DNA of 64,000 nt from Billgrantia desiderata (GTDB lineage Bacteria > Pseudomonadota > Gammaproteobacteria > Pseudomonadales > Halomonadaceae). The stretch spans positions 32,044-96,043 of the forward strand of contig JAAQTN010000017.1 in NCBI GenBank assembly GCA_011742915.1, given 5' to 3'. The notes beneath the pieces are model-generated. The model saw only the letters and a list, made by a program, of their open reading frames with translations, searched no databases and was not told the DNA's origin. Below, piece by piece: positions 1 to 10,167 of this stretch. Position numbers and translations under genes: made by a program. Each line of letters opens with the position of its first letter. The first letter of the stretch is position 1.

Positions 1-260
1 TGCTTGCGCATGGCAGCCTCGCCGGAGAGGCTGCCGGTCACCTGGCCGCCGTTGCGTCCGCTGGCGCCCCAGCCGATCTTGTTGGCCTCGACGATGGCTA
101 CCCGATAGCCGCGCTCGGCCAGTTCAACCGCCGTGGCCACGCCGGTGAAGCCGCCGCCGACGATGGCTACGTCGACCGTCACTTCGCCTTCCAGCCGAGG
201 ATAGTCCGACTCCTGGTGGATCGAGGCGGTGTAGTAGGAGGCGCAGCGCGGTTCGCTCAT
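1..260 (-). CDS. FAD-dependent oxidoreductase, N-terminal part (DAO family)
   Basis: Only the first 86 codons are inside the window; the gene runs off the left edge. The ATG is at 258-260. The protein starts MSEPRCASYY and carries a dinucleotide-binding strand-turn-helix with GGGFTG at about residues 36-41, followed by an ExxKIGWGASGRNGGQ segment near residues 60-75. That second motif is typical of glycine/D-amino-acid oxidase-like flavoenzymes such as gamma-glutamylputrescine oxidase. The substrate cannot be read from this fragment. A polyamine link would fit the aguBA genes elsewhere in the window, but that is inference. It is divergent from dnaX. Confidence 0.85.
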   Translation of the reverse strand, partial: MSEPRCASYYTASIHQESDYPRLEGEVTVDVAIVGGGFTGVATAVELAERGYRVAIVEANKIGWGASGRNGGQVTGSLSGEAAMRK

Positions 261-376
261 GATGACTCCATCGAAATGTCGAAAATACTCAACGCATGCT
301 AACACAGCCAGCCTGGCGGACGAGCCCCCTGGGCGGTGCTTCGGCTGGCGTGCCGCGGGTCATTGCCGGGTGTGCT

Positions 377-404
377 TTGCGCCCCAGGCATCAGCCGGTA
401 GAAT
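377..404 (+). promoter_or_regulatory. Candidate sigma-70 promoter for dnaX
   Basis: TTGCGC (377-382) and TAGAAT (399-404) are separated by 16 bases, about 105 bases before the dnaX start, inside the 249-base gap between the divergent oxidoreductase and dnaX. The -10 matches consensus at 5 of 6 bases and the -35 at 4 of 6. It was found by eye only. Confidence 0.4.
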
Positions 405-509
405 GGGAGTTTTCGCGTTCGGCTCGTTACCGGACACCTTCGTCGGGGCGCAGCAGGCCCTGCTCCGATCGGCTGCCCGCCAGCCCTGTTGCAAGGAATC
501 CGTACTGCA

Positions 510-2648
510 ATGAGCTACCAGGTTCTGGCCCGCAAATGGCGCCCGCGTACGTTCCATGAACTGGTCGGCCAGGAGCACGTCCAGCGTGCACTGGTCAATG
601 CCCTGGATCAGGGGCGTTTGCATCATGCCTACCTGTTCACCGGGACACGCGGTGTCGGCAAGACAACGCTGGCAAGAATACTTGCCAAATGTCTCAACTG
701 TACGGCCAAAGGGTATGGCGACGAAGGCATTACCTCCACCCCGTGCGGTCAGTGCGACAGCTGCCGTGCCATCGACGAAGGCCGCTTCGTCGATCTGATC
801 GAAGTGGACGCCGCTTCGCGCACCAAGGTGGAGGATACCCGCGAGCTGCTCGACAACGTGCAGTACGCCCCCACGCAGGGCCGCTACAAGGTGTATCTCA
901 TCGACGAGGTGCACATGCTCTCCACCAGCAGTTTCAATGCGCTGCTCAAGACGCTGGAAGAGCCGCCGCCCCACGTCAAGTTCCTGCTTGCCACCACCGA
1001 TCCGCAGAAGCTGCCGGCCACGGTACTGTCGCGCTGTCTGCAGTTCACCCTCAAGAACATGCCGCCGGAGCGTATCGTCACCCATCTGGCCAAGGTGCTC
1101 GAGGCCGAGGGCATCGGCTTCGAGGAGAGCGCGCTGTGGCTGCTGGGACGGGCCGCCGACGGCTCCATGCGCGATGCCATGAGCCTGACCGATCAGGCCA
1201 TTGCCTTCGGTCAAGGCCAGGTGCGCCATGCCGACGTGGCCGCCATGCTGGGGACGCTCGACCACCGCCACGTGCTGGCGCTGGTCGAGGCGCTGGCGGA
1301 TGTCGATGCGCCGCGGCTGCTGGCCGAGATCGCCCAGTTGGCGGAGCAGGGGCCGGATTTCGCCGCCGTGCTCGACGACCTGAGTGCGGTGCTGCACCGC
1401 CTGGCGGTAGCTCAGATGGTGCCCGCCGCCGTGGACAACGGCCATGGCGACCGCGACACGGTGCTGGCTCTGGCCGCGCGCTTCACCGCCGAGGACGTGC
1501 AGCTCTACTACCAGATCGGCATTCAGGGGCGCGGCGACATGGCTCACGCCCCCGATCTGCGCACGGCGCTGGAGATGACGCTGCTGCGCATGCTGGCATT
1601 CCGCCCCCAGGGCGTGCCGCAGCCGGCCAAGACCCCGCTGCCGCTGCGCGGTGCCGACAGCGGCGGTTCGTCCGCCGCGCCTGCGAGTGGCGCCGACGAG
1701 CCTGCCTCACCGGAGGGCGAGTCGGCTGGCGCGACCCCGCGCCATCCCGAACCGGAGTCGGCATCCGAGCCGGCCCCGGCGATAAGTGCACCGTCGCCTG
1801 CTGCCGAGGCCGTGCGCCCGCCGGAGCCGCCCCCGCCCTGGGAGGAAGCGGCGCCGGAGCCGTCGCTTGATTCCGCCGCCCAGGCGACGGCCGAACCCGA
1901 GTTCACCGCGGAAGCGACCGTCGCGCCAAGGCCTGAACATGAGCCTGAGCCAGAACCGCTGCCCGAGTCCCGGTTTTCGTCGGAACCTGAGCCTGGGCCT
2001 GAACCGGAGCCTGTTCCGGAACCGGAGTTTGCTCACGCGCCCGCGCCTGAACCTGCCTTTGAGCCGCGCGCTGTCACCGTCTTGCCGCAGGAGTACGCGG
2101 GCAGGGCAGCAGCACAGACAGAAGCAACACAGACAGAAGAGAGCGACCTGGCCGTGCTCGACGAGCCCGAGCCGGCCGTCGGCGCCGCGTCCGCCGATGC
2201 CCCCGAGCGGCGCCCTGCGGTAGAGCAGGCGGCAGACGGCGAACTGCTCAGCCATGATCGCTGGTTGCTAGGCTTCGACGCCCTGGGGCTCGGCGGGTTG
2301 ACCCGCAACCTGGCGGCCCACTGTGTGGTCGAAGCCGATGACGGCAGGCGCTTGACGCTGCGCCTCGATCCGTCCCAGGAGGCCATGAACGCAGAGATCC
2401 ACGAACGTCGCGTGCAGGAGGCGCTGGCCGGCATCGGCATCGTACGCCAGCTCGCGATCGTGCCGGGGCCCTTGCCGACCGACATCGAGACGCCGCGCCA
2501 GCGTGCCGACCGGATTGCCGCCGAGCGCCACGCCGAGGCGGTGGCCGCCCTGCATCGCGACCCTCACGTCAGACAGCTGCAGGAAACCTTCGGTGCGCGC
2601 CTGATCGAGTCGAGCGTCAAGCCGGCCGAAGCGGCATCCAGGGCCTGA
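510..2648 (+). CDS. dnaX: DNA polymerase III subunit tau (clamp loader ATPase)
   Basis: 712 residues starting [12 protein letters not shown], the family N-terminus; AAGGAA lies about 10 bases before the ATG at 510. AAA+ module: Walker A GTRGVGKT (45-52), zinc-binding cysteines C64, C79, C82, C85, Walker B with DEVH (132-135), sensor ATTD (161-164), and the SRC arginine-finger motif (174-176). After about residue 370 comes a long Pro/Glu/Ala-rich linker with repeated PEPEP units, then the C-terminal tau domain that contacts the polymerase alpha subunit. It loads the sliding clamp. It leads a dnaX-ybaB-recR cluster, an order common in bacteria. No run of four or more A was seen in the gene, so the A-AAA-AAG frameshift site that makes gamma in E. 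coli is absent. Confidence 0.97.
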   Translation: MSYQVLARKWRPRTFHELVGQEHVQRALVNALDQGRLHHAYLFTGTRGVGKTTLARILAKCLNCTAKGYGDEGITSTPCGQCDSCRAIDEGRFVDLIEVDAASRTKVEDTRELLDNVQYAPTQGRYKVYLIDEVHMLSTSSFNALLKTLEEPPPHVKFLLATTDPQKLPATVLSRCLQFTLKNMPPERIVTHLAKVLEAEGIGFEESALWLLGRAADGSMRDAMSLTDQAIAFGQGQVRHADVAAMLGTLDHRHVLALVEALADVDAPRLLAEIAQLAEQGPDFAAVLDDLSAVLHRLAVAQMVPAAVDNGHGDRDTVLALAARFTAEDVQLYYQIGIQGRGDMAHAPDLRTALEMTLLRMLAFRPQGVPQPAKTPLPLRGADSGGSSAAPASGADEPASPEGESAGATPRHPEPESASEPAPAISAPSPAAEAVRPPEPPPPWEEAAPEPSLDSAAQATAEPEFTAEATVAPRPEHEPEPEPLPESRFSSEPEPGPEPEPVPEPEFAHAPAPEPAFEPRAVTVLPQEYAGRAAAQTEATQTEESDLAVLDEPEPAVGAASADAPERRPAVEQAADGELLSHDRWLLGFDALGLGGLTRNLAAHCVVEADDGRRLTLRLDPSQEAMNAEIHERRVQEALAGIGIVRQLAIVPGPLPTDIETPRQRADRIAAERHAEAVAALHRDPHVRQLQETFGARLIESSVKPAEAASRA

Positions 2649-2685
2649 AAAGACAAGTTCACTTTGCCAAGCGAGAGGAACGACC

Positions 2686-3012
2686 ATGATGAAAGGTGGA
2701 ATGGGCAACCTGATGAAGCAGGCCCAGGAGATGCAGCAGAAAATGCAGCGTGTCCAGGAAGAGATCGCCAAGGCCGAGGTGACCGGTGAAGCCGGCGCCG
2801 GCATGGTCAAGGTGACCATGAACGGTCGCCACGACGTGAGCAAGGTCGATATCGATCCCAGCGTCATGGAAGAGGACAAGGAGCTGCTCGAGGACCTGCT
2901 GGCCGCGGCGGTCAACGACGCGGTGCGCAAGGTCGAGGCCAGCTCGCGGGCCAAGATGGAAGAGGCCACGGCGGGGCTCAACCTGCCGCCTGGCTTCAAG
3001 ATGCCTTTCTGA
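2686..3012 (+). CDS. ybaB: YbaB/EbfC nucleoid-associated protein
   Basis: 108 residues, the usual length of the YbaB/EbfC family of small dimeric DNA-binding proteins. The N-terminal helix is Met/Gln-rich (residues 4-30), followed by the conserved [17 protein letters not shown] strand region and an acidic helical C-terminal half ending [10 protein letters not shown]. Two tandem ATGs (2686, 2689) follow GAGAGGAA at 2673-2680; the first is used here. It sits between dnaX and recR, as in many genomes, which supports a role in nucleoid organisation or recombination. The exact role of the family is not settled. Confidence 0.95.
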   Translation: MMKGGMGNLMKQAQEMQQKMQRVQEEIAKAEVTGEAGAGMVKVTMNGRHDVSKVDIDPSVMEEDKELLEDLLAAAVNDAVRKVEASSRAKMEEATAGLNLPPGFKMPF

Positions 3013-3071
3013 CTCGACTGAAACCGGCTGAGCTCGGCCATGCGGCGTCACTCATCCTCTAGAGGTATCGA

Positions 3072-3677
3072 ATGAGCTTCTCCCCCCTCGTCGAGAGACT
3101 GATGGAGTCGCTGCGTGTGCTGCCGGGGGTAGGCCCCAAGACCGCGCAGCGCATGGCGATGCATCTGCTCGAACGTGACCGCGATGGCGGGCGTCGTCTG
3201 GCCGGCGTGCTCGAGCAGGCCATCGAGCAGGTCGGCTACTGCCGGCGCTGTCGCACCCTCACCGAGGAGGAGGTCTGCGGCCTGTGTACCAGCAGCCGGC
3301 GCGACGACGCCCTGCTGTGCGTGGTAGAGTCGCCTGCCGACCAGCTCGCCATCGAGGAGGCGGGCGGCTACCGTGGCCGCTATTTCGTGCTCCACGGTCA
3401 CCTTTCGCCGCTGGATGGCATCGGCCCAGAGGACTTGGGTCTCGACCAGCTCGAAGCGCGTATCGCCGAGGGCGGTATCGGCGAGGTGATCCTGGCCACC
3501 AATCCCACCGTGGAGGGCGAGGCCACGGCGCACTACATCGCTGCTCAGCTGTCACCCCATGGGGTGACGCTGTCGCGCCTGGCCTATGGTGTACCCATGG
3601 GTGGGGAACTTGAGTACGTCGATGGCGGTACTCTCAGTCGTGCCTTCAACGGCCGCCTGCCGTTTCGCGGCGATTGA
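3072..3677 (+). CDS. recR: Recombination mediator protein RecR
   Basis: 201 residues, standard for RecR. A helix-hairpin-helix lies at about residues 10-30 ([11 protein letters not shown]), a four-cysteine zinc finger at C57, C60, C69, C72, then a Toprim domain at about 80-175 ([27 protein letters not shown]). With RecO and RecF it loads RecA on SSB-coated single-stranded DNA in gap repair. Co-directional with dnaX and ybaB with short gaps, probably one transcript. Confidence 0.97.
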   Translation: MSFSPLVERLMESLRVLPGVGPKTAQRMAMHLLERDRDGGRRLAGVLEQAIEQVGYCRRCRTLTEEEVCGLCTSSRRDDALLCVVESPADQLAIEEAGGYRGRYFVLHGHLSPLDGIGPEDLGLDQLEARIAEGGIGEVILATNPTVEGEATAHYIAAQLSPHGVTLSRLAYGVPMGGELEYVDGGTLSRAFNGRLPFRGD

Positions 3678-3710
3678 AGTCGCTGCCTTTTCCTGTTGCC
3701 GGATGACCGC

Positions 3711-4841
3711 ATGACCCTGACCCCCGAGATACGCTGGATCGACACCCCCGAGGCGCTGGATGCCGCCTGCGCCGAGGTGGCCGGCGCCGAGGTGATCGCG
3801 CTGGATACCGAATTCTTTCGCGAGAAGACCTTTCACCCGATTCCCGCGCTGATCCAGTTTTCCGCCGGTGGGCCGGCCTGGCTGGTCGATCCTGTCGTGG
3901 TGGACTGCACCGCTGCCTTTCGCCGCCTGTTGGGCGAGGGGCCGCTGAAGCTGCTGCATGCCAGCAGCGAGGATCTGGAGGTGTTGGCCCACTGGGCTGA
4001 CGTGTCGGTGGCGCCGCTGGTGGATACCCAGGTGGCTCAGGCACTGCTGGGGGAAGACCCCGCCATGGGCTATCAGCGCATGGTGCATCACTGGACCGGG
4101 GAGACGCTGCCCAAGGACGAGACCCGCTCCGACTGGCTGCAGCGTCCACTGAGCGAATCCCAGCGGCTCTATGCGGCGCTCGACGTGGTCTACCTGCTCA
4201 AGGTCTGGGAGCGTCAGCGCGAAGCGCTGGAACGACAGCAGCGCCGTGAATGGCTCGAGGCCGACTGCCGTGAGCTGATGGCACAGGCACTGCGCAGCGA
4301 CGAGACGGATGGGCAGTGGTATCGGCGGCATCGCCAGCTCTGGCGCCTCACGCCACGTCAGGTCGAGGCCTATCGGCTGATGACCACCTGGCGCGAAGGC
4401 GAGGCCCGGCGACGCAACTTGCCGCGAGGCTGGCTGGTCAATGATCGGGTGCTGTATGCCATTGCCGAGCGCATGCCGGAGAATCGTCATCAGCTCGCCG
4501 AGGTCGAAGAGATCAAGCCGAGCCTGATCAAGCGCGACGGCGACACTCTGCTGGCGATGGTGAAGCAGGCGCGCCAGTGCGAGGCGGACACTCTGCCAGC
4601 ATCGCAGCCCTCGCCGCTGGGGGCGGACTACAAGCGGCGAATGAAGGCGCTCAAGCGGGTGGTGAACGAACATGCCGAGCGGTTGGGGTTGGCACCGGAG
4701 GTACTGATGCGCCGCCGCGAGCTGGAAGCGCTGATCGCCGCCGATCTGGCTGGGGAACCGCTGCCTTTGCCTGAGGGCTGGCGTGGCGACTGCCTCGCGG
4801 CACCCCTGGAGCAAGCGTTGGATGAGGTGAAGGCCGAATGA
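3711..4841 (+). CDS. rnd: Ribonuclease D
   Basis: 376 residues from the ATG at 3711; an in-frame TTG at 3696 would add five residues but neither start has a strong ribosome site. DEDD-type 3'-5' exonuclease motifs are visible: LDTEF with D32/E34 (Exo I), [12 protein letters not shown] (Exo II) and [10 protein letters not shown] with the Tyr/Asp pair (Exo III), followed by HRDC helices. The enzyme trims tRNA precursor 3' ends. The stop overlaps the next start in ATGA, so rnd and ycgL are translationally coupled. Confidence 0.95.
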   Translation: MTLTPEIRWIDTPEALDAACAEVAGAEVIALDTEFFREKTFHPIPALIQFSAGGPAWLVDPVVVDCTAAFRRLLGEGPLKLLHASSEDLEVLAHWADVSVAPLVDTQVAQALLGEDPAMGYQRMVHHWTGETLPKDETRSDWLQRPLSESQRLYAALDVVYLLKVWERQREALERQQRREWLEADCRELMAQALRSDETDGQWYRRHRQLWRLTPRQVEAYRLMTTWREGEARRRNLPRGWLVNDRVLYAIAERMPENRHQLAEVEEIKPSLIKRDGDTLLAMVKQARQCEADTLPASQPSPLGADYKRRMKALKRVVNEHAERLGLAPEVLMRRRELEALIAADLAGEPLPLPEGWRGDCLAAPLEQALDEVKAE

Positions 4842-5149
4842 AAGACGACCGCCTGCAAGGCGACAAGCTGCTGTGCGAGATCTTCAAGAGCCCGCGCAAG
4901 GATGAAATGTACCTCTACGTCGACAAGCGTCAGGGGCTGGCCGAGGTGCCTGCGGTACTGCTCGAGCGCTTCGGCAAGCCGATATCGGTCATGACCATGA
5001 TCCTGACGCCGGAAAAGCCGCTGGCCCGCGCCAAGACGGAAGACGTGATGGCGGCGATCCGCGACAAGGGGTTCTATCTGCAGATGCCCCCGGCCAAGGA
5101 GGAGTATCTGCTGGACCTGTACCGTACCCCCACCGAGTCGCGCTACTGA
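4838..5149 (+). CDS. ycgL: YcgL domain protein
   Basis: 103 residues matching the YcgL (DUF709) family: [20 protein letters not shown] near the N-terminus, then a core ending in [14 protein letters not shown]. The biochemical function is unknown. It overlaps rnd by four bases, and ycgN starts directly after it. rnd-ycgL-ycgN is a recurrent gammaproteobacterial arrangement, so a link to RNA metabolism is possible but unproven. Confidence 0.92.
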   Translation: MKDDRLQGDKLLCEIFKSPRKDEMYLYVDKRQGLAEVPAVLLERFGKPISVMTMILTPEKPLARAKTEDVMAAIRDKGFYLQMPPAKEEYLLDLYRTPTESRY

Positions 5150-5150
5150 C

Positions 5151-5600
5151 ATGCGCGAATTGTTCTGGGAGCGCTTCGACCTCGAGGAGCTCACCGCCGA
5201 GGAGTGGGAAGCGCTGTGCGACGGCTGTGGCCAGTGCTGTCTCATCAAGTTCCAGGACGAGGACAGCGGCGACCTCGCCGTGCTTGGCGTGGCCTGCGAG
5301 CTGCTCGACATCCACAGCTGTCGCTGTAGCGACTATCCCAACCGTCAGGCCCGGGTACCCGACTGTGCCCGACTCACGCCGCAGCGCGTCGACGAGTTCC
5401 GCTGGCTGCCGAAGTCCTGCGCCTACCGTCGTATCGCCGAAGGCCGCCGGCTGGCGGGGTGGCATCCGCTGATTTCCGGCGACCCCGAGCGCGTTCATCG
5501 CAAAGGCATCAGCGTACGCAGCTTTGCCATCTCCCAGCGTGATGTGGCCGAGGACGAACTGGAAGACCACATCATCGCCATACTGCCGATTGACGGCTGA
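5151..5600 (+). CDS. ycgN: YcgN/YkgJ family cysteine-cluster protein
   Basis: 149 residues of the UPF0260 family. The N-terminal cysteine cluster CDGCGQCC (about residues 23-30) is followed by further cysteines at CRCSDYPNRQ and VPDC, spaced as expected for a metal or iron-sulfur site. The function is unknown. The ATG is one base after the ycgL stop, so it is read as the third gene of the rnd operon. Confidence 0.92.
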   Translation: MRELFWERFDLEELTAEEWEALCDGCGQCCLIKFQDEDSGDLAVLGVACELLDIHSCRCSDYPNRQARVPDCARLTPQRVDEFRWLPKSCAYRRIAEGRRLAGWHPLISGDPERVHRKGISVRSFAISQRDVAEDELEDHIIAILPIDG

Positions 5601-5620
5601 GTGACATAGGGAAGAGGAGG

Positions 5621-5636
5621 CCCGGCCGACGCCGGG
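5621..5636. terminator. Short hairpin between convergent ycgN and ptrB
   Basis: CCCGGC-CGAC-GCCGGG forms a perfect six-base-pair stem exactly in the short gap between the two converging genes. There is no T-run on either side, so termination is only suggested by position. Confidence 0.3.
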
Positions 5637-7775
5637 TCATTGCTTCAAGTTCGTTGCTTTTCTCTCAGCCAGCCCTAGAGCCCAGAGAATGAAGGCGTCC
5701 TGGCGGGCATTGTCGTGCCAGGCCTTGAAGCGACCCGAAGCGCCGCCGTGTCCGGCGGCCATGTCGGTACGCAGCAGCACCGGGCCGCGCGCGGTGCCCA
5801 TTTCCCGCAGCCGGGCATAGAGCTTGGCGGGCTCCCAGTAAGGCACCCGGGTGTCGTGCCAACTGCCCTGAAGAAACAGGGTGGGGTAGGGCTGAGGCGT
5901 CAGGTTGTCGAGCGGCGAATAGGCGCGAATGCGCTTGCGCGCATCCGGCTCGTCGGGGTTGCCCCATTCGGTGTATTCGGCTGTGGTCAGCGGCAGGTCG
6001 GGGTTCTCCATCGTGCGCAGTACGTCGACGAAGGGAACATCCAGCACGGCAGCACAGAAGGCCTCCGGTGCCAGATTGAGGCTGGCGCCCACCAGCAGGC
6101 CGCCGGCGCTGGCGCCATAGGCGGCAATGCGTTCGGCGTCGCTGAAGCCTTTTTCCACCAGCGCGTGGCGCGCCGCCAGAAAGTCGCGAAAACTGTTTTC
6201 CTTGTGTTCGAGCTTGCCGGCCAGGTACCAGGGTTCGCCTCGGTCGCCGCCGCCGCGCACATGCGCCACGGCAAAGGCAACGCCGCGCGCCAGCAGCTCG
6301 AGCCTGGCCACCGAGAACCAAGGGTCTAGCACTTCGCCATAGGCGCCATAGCCGTACAGCAGGGTGGGCAGTGGGCGTCCGGCGAGGTCGGCGCGCATTA
6401 CCACCGAGACCGGAATTCGTTCGCCATCGTGGGCGCGTGCCCAGATGCGCTCGGAGCACAGGTCCTCTGGCTGCAGGTCGCCGTGAATCGGCTGTGTCTT
6501 GAGTATCTGGCGCTGGCCACTGTCGAGATCGTGCTCGAGCCAGCGCACCGGCATGACGAAGGACTCTTCTCGCAGGCGCAGGCGGCGACTGTCGAAGTGT
6601 GGCATGTCGCCGAGCATCAGACTGCAGGGTGATTCCGGCAGCGGCAAGCGCTCGTCTCGGCGTACGGCATGGCTGCCATCGAGTTCGACGATGCGAACCC
6701 TGACCTGGGCCTCGTGATGGTCGCGCTCGGTAATGGCCAGGCCCCAGTCGAAGGCTTCGACATCCTCCAGGGTGGTGTCGTCGCGGTGTTCGAGCAGGGG
6801 GCGCCATGGCGCCTGCGGGTCATGTTCGTCCGCGACCTCGAGGCAGAAGTGAGGGGCGTTGCGGTTGTGCAACACGTAGAAATACCCGGGGCGGTGCTCC
6901 AGTCCGTACTCCACGCCCTTCTCTCGGGGGCGGAAGCAGCGTGGTGCCTGGTCGGGTGCCCGGGCAGGCAGCAGGTAGCACTCGCTGGTGTCCTTGGAGG
7001 CGCTCTCCAGCACCAGCCATTGCCGTGAGCGCGTCTTGCCGAGCCCCAGCCAGAATTCCGGATCGTCTTCACGCAGGATCAGCGCCGGCTCCCCGGCCTG
7101 GCTCTGATTCAGTGGCAGACGCCAGATGCTGTCCGGTCGCTGGGTGGCATCGTAGCGAGTGAAGAGCAGCGTGGCGTTGTCCTCGGCCCAGGTCAGTTCA
7201 GGGCCGATTTCCTCCAGCAGCAGTAGTGGCTCGCCGTCGGGCAGGGCCTTGAGATAGAGCGTGAAGCGCTCATCGCCGCTGGTATCCTCGGTCCAGGCCA
7301 GCCAGCGCTCGTCCGGCGAGAGGGCCATGTCGCCCAATTCCAGATAGTGCTCCGCCTCGGCGCGCCGTTGCAGGTCCAGAAAGGGCGTGGCATCGCTCAC
7401 GTTGCCGTTCAGATGACGCCACCAGACCGGATAGTCGGCATCGCTCGCCGTCTCGCTCCAGTAGGTGAAGTGGTCCAGCGCGGTGGGCAGTCCCTTGACG
7501 CCCAGCTCGCGGCGAGAAAGATGGCTGTGATAAAGACGTTCGACGAGGTCGTCGAGCGGCTTCATCCATGATTTCGATTCGTCATTCGCCGCTTCCAGAA
7601 AGGCGCTGACCTGGGGGTCGTCTCGGTCTTCCAGCCAATGCCATTCGGGGTCGTCGGCGCGGCGAAAGCGTTCGACCGGCGACGGCGATGAAAAATCGGC
7701 GGTGGGGATAGAGGAACTTTGTGGCGGCTGTGCTTTCATTGGGGCGGGTGTACCATACTCAAAATGACTTTCCAT
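5637..7775 (-). CDS. ptrB: Oligopeptidase B (prolyl oligopeptidase family, S9A)
   Basis: 712 residues from the ATG at 7773-7775, which has GGAG eight bases upstream; a TTG at 7811 gives a longer form with no better support. An N-terminal beta-propeller region (WHWLEDRDDPQV near the start) is followed by a C-terminal alpha/beta-hydrolase domain. The Ser nucleophile is in AYGASAGGLL and the catalytic His is in AAGHGGASGR (about residue 676). Oligopeptidase B cleaves short peptides after Lys/Arg in the cytoplasm; no signal peptide is visible. Divergent from the small membrane protein at 7825. Confidence 0.93.
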   Translation of the reverse strand: MESHFEYGTPAPMKAQPPQSSSIPTADFSSPSPVERFRRADDPEWHWLEDRDDPQVSAFLEAANDESKSWMKPLDDLVERLYHSHLSRRELGVKGLPTALDHFTYWSETASDADYPVWWRHLNGNVSDATPFLDLQRRAEAEHYLELGDMALSPDERWLAWTEDTSGDERFTLYLKALPDGEPLLLLEEIGPELTWAEDNATLLFTRYDATQRPDSIWRLPLNQSQAGEPALILREDDPEFWLGLGKTRSRQWLVLESASKDTSECYLLPARAPDQAPRCFRPREKGVEYGLEHRPGYFYVLHNRNAPHFCLEVADEHDPQAPWRPLLEHRDDTTLEDVEAFDWGLAITERDHHEAQVRVRIVELDGSHAVRRDERLPLPESPCSLMLGDMPHFDSRRLRLREESFVMPVRWLEHDLDSGQRQILKTQPIHGDLQPEDLCSERIWARAHDGERIPVSVVMRADLAGRPLPTLLYGYGAYGEVLDPWFSVARLELLARGVAFAVAHVRGGGDRGEPWYLAGKLEHKENSFRDFLAARHALVEKGFSDAERIAAYGASAGGLLVGASLNLAPEAFCAAVLDVPFVDVLRTMENPDLPLTTAEYTEWGNPDEPDARKRIRAYSPLDNLTPQPYPTLFLQGSWHDTRVPYWEPAKLYARLREMGTARGPVLLRTDMAAGHGGASGRFKAWHDNARQDAFILWALGLAERKATNLKQ

Positions 7776-7824
7776 CCTGTACGCTCCATCATGCGGCGGG
7801 GCGTAATGCAACGAAGAGGTATCG

Positions 7825-8307
7825 ATGCTGACATCCGATTCGATGTCCCTACTATGGCTGACCTATCTGGGTTTGTCGCTAGTCGTGCTGCTGGCGGGTT
7901 ATCTGGGGCTGGCATTTCTACCGCGTATGCTGCGCCTGCCCATCACCTGGGCGGTGGCCGGCATTCTGTGGATGCCGACGCGTTTTCGGCTGCCCTTGGT
8001 AGAAGGTGAGACCTATACCGGCATGGCGCCGGCGGTGGTGGTGGCAGCCGTGGCGTTTCTCGAGCGCAACGCGTCGACACTGATGTCGACGGCTTTGCTG
8101 TTGGCTGCGGGCGCACTGCTGGGCCTGGCCATCGGCGTGTTGCAGGTATGGATGTTTCGTGCCGAGCCTGTGGTTGAAGGCGGTGCGCAGAAGAAAAAGC
8201 AACAGGACGAAGAGAGCAGGAAGCGGGATCATAACAGAAGGCGCGCTGGCCAGGGCGGTAGACAACCGCATGCGTCAACCAAGCGCCGGGAGCCGAAGAT
8301 CGGCTAG
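7825..8307 (+). CDS. Hypothetical membrane protein with long basic tail
   Basis: 160 residues. I do not recognise the family. Hydrophobic segments at about 8-30, 36-50, 64-82 and 90-110 suggest three or four membrane spans. The last 45 or so residues are very rich in Lys/Arg/Gln (KKKQQDEESRKRDHNRRR) and are probably cytoplasmic, perhaps binding nucleic acid or acidic lipids. It is followed nine bases later by the von Willebrand A gene and probably shares its transcript. Confidence 0.75.
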   Translation: MLTSDSMSLLWLTYLGLSLVVLLAGYLGLAFLPRMLRLPITWAVAGILWMPTRFRLPLVEGETYTGMAPAVVVAAVAFLERNASTLMSTALLLAAGALLGLAIGVLQVWMFRAEPVVEGGAQKKKQQDEESRKRDHNRRRAGQGGRQPHASTKRREPKIG

Positions 8308-8316
8308 GGAGCCCCG

Positions 8317-10167
8317 ATGGGGAGGGAGCGCAACACGATATGGCGCTGGCTGGCAGGGTTGGCCGGTTGCCTGGTAATGGCGGGTCATCTCTCCGCTGCA
8401 GAGGTAGCGGAGCGGCCCGAGGTCAGGGTCATCTTCGACGTTTCGGGGAGCATGCGCCACAACGACCCCGATCAGTTGGCCGGCAAGGCGCTGGAACTTC
8501 TTGTCGCCATGGTGCCCAATGGTGCCACGGCAGGGATCTGGACCTTCGGCGAGCGGGTGGCGAGCCCGCTACCGCCGGCGCCGGTCAACCCCGAGTGGCG
8601 CGACCGCGCCAGAGCGCTGGCGCCGAGGCTGGTCGACTACGAGCAATACACCGACATCGAGTCGGCGGTCTACCATGCGGCCATGGCCGAGCCGAACGGC
8701 GTTCCGATCCACCTGGTACTGCTCACCGACGGCATGATCGATCTGCCACCCTGGCGCGGTAGCAAGCCGGCCATCGACGCGTCCTCGCGTGAGGCGCTGC
8801 TCGATGAGCTCGGCCCACGTCTGGCCGATGAAGGCGTGGTGATACACGCCATCGCCTTCTCGGACGAGGCCGACCTCGATCTGGTCGAACGCCTGGCTCA
8901 GATGACCGGTGGGCTTTCGGCGTCGGTCGCCGCTCCCGACGCGCTGATGGGCGCCTTCGTCGATATCGTCGACCGCATCTATCCCAGCGACCGCGTGCCG
9001 CTCACCGACCGGGGATTCCTCGTCGAGCCGGGACTGCGCGGCTTCACTGCACTGCTGTTTCGCGGCGAAGAGCCGGCGACGCTGGTCGCCCCCGATGGCC
9101 GGCGCTACACCGCCGAAGACCCCCCGGAAGGCGCCGAGTGGCGCAGCGAGCCTCACTACGAGCTCATTCATGTGCCCGATCCTCAGGCGGGCCAATGGCG
9201 CCTCGAGGGCGGGGCGGGGCCGAACAGCCGCATCACCGTCGAGTCGCCGCTCAACCTGCAGATGAGCGGCGTTTCTAGCACCCTGTATCTCGGTTTCGGC
9301 GTGCCGGTCGAGGCTTGGTTCGTGCGCGAGGGTGAGGAGGTGGAGGCCGACGCGTTGCCGGCCCATCTCCGTTTGACGGCAGAGCTGCGTGACGAATCGG
9401 GCTCGGCCCAGTCGGCGGTGGTGCTCGAGCAGCAGGAAGCGCGTTTCGTCGGCAGGCTGCCGGCGCCGGCGCTGGCGGGCAAGGCCCAACTGGCGGTGCG
9501 TGCCGAAGGCCAGGGCTTTCGCCGCCAGCGTGTTCAGCCGGTCAATGTCCTGCCGGCCGTGGCGGCCCGCCATGACGAGGCCAGCCGGCGGGTCCTGTTG
9601 AATGCCGAGCATCCCTTGCTGGATCGTCACAATACCCGGCTTTACGGTCAGCTCCAGGGCGCACACCTTGCCGCCGAGCCGACTTCCGAGCGGCGCTGGA
9701 GCATTGCGCTACCGGAGCTGGATACGGCGCTCAGCGTGCCGCTGGTGCTGCGCGGTGAGGCCACCCTGGACGGCGAGACCCACGAGCTGCAGCTGCCGCG
9801 CCTGGTGCTGTTCCCGTCGGTGGCGACGGCAATCGATCAGGTGGATGCCGGCCCGGCCCTGGATGTGGTGCGCTTCCACGAAGAGCTGACCCCGGTGCGC
9901 GAGCCGCGTGCCACCTCGGAGTCGCCGCTGCCACAGCCGCTGGAACAAGCCGTGCGCAGCATTCAGCAACTGCCGCGGGTGGCCCAGGAGCGCTGGCGAG
10001 AGTGGCAGCCCGTGTTGACCCGGCCGCTCGAGGAGGCCATGGGGGACCGGCGCGGGGCCGGGGCGTTGTTGGCCGGCGGGCTACTGCTATTGCTGGTACT
10101 GTTGGTCGCCTGGCGAATGGCGATACGGCATCGTCATGCCGGGTCACGGGAGGAGCCGCATGTGTGA
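8317..10167 (+). CDS. Von Willebrand factor A membrane protein (TIGR03503-like)
   Basis: 616 residues. A signal peptide or anchor spans about residues 10-28 (WLAGLAGCLVMAGHLSA). A VWA domain follows with an intact MIDAS start DVSGSMRHND (about 41-50), VLLTDGMID as the second metal motif, and extends to about residue 225. The middle is beta-rich and a single transmembrane helix lies near the C-terminus (GAGALLAGGLLLLLVLLVAW) with a basic cytoplasmic tail. This layout, a periplasmic VWA held by a C-terminal helix, fits the TIGR03503 family of unknown function known from marine gammaproteobacteria. It overlaps the downstream amidotransferase gene by eight bases. Confidence 0.85.
   Translation: MGRERNTIWRWLAGLAGCLVMAGHLSAAEVAERPEVRVIFDVSGSMRHNDPDQLAGKALELLVAMVPNGATAGIWTFGERVASPLPPAPVNPEWRDRARALAPRLVDYEQYTDIESAVYHAAMAEPNGVPIHLVLLTDGMIDLPPWRGSKPAIDASSREALLDELGPRLADEGVVIHAIAFSDEADLDLVERLAQMTGGLSASVAAPDALMGAFVDIVDRIYPSDRVPLTDRGFLVEPGLRGFTALLFRGEEPATLVAPDGRRYTAEDPPEGAEWRSEPHYELIHVPDPQAGQWRLEGGAGPNSRITVESPLNLQMSGVSSTLYLGFGVPVEAWFVREGEEVEADALPAHLRLTAELRDESGSAQSAVVLEQQEARFVGRLPAPALAGKAQLAVRAEGQGFRRQRVQPVNVLPAVAARHDEASRRVLLNAEHPLLDRHNTRLYGQLQGAHLAAEPTSERRWSIALPELDTALSVPLVLRGEATLDGETHELQLPRLVLFPSVATAIDQVDAGPALDVVRFHEELTPVREPRATSESPLPQPLEQAVRSIQQLPRVAQERWREWQPVLTRPLEEAMGDRRGAGALLAGGLLLLLVLLVAWRMAIRHRHAGSREEPHV

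Noticed and set aside
261-509. Possible 4.5S (SRP) RNA gene before dnaX
   Set aside because: 4.5S RNA is found near dnaX in some gammaproteobacteria, but the conserved GGAAGGAAGCAGCC-type loop is absent from this gap.
1921-2060. DNA repeat array in dnaX
   Set aside because: The repeated gagcctgaacc-like units are codons of a PEPEP-rich protein linker, not a CRISPR or mobile repeat.
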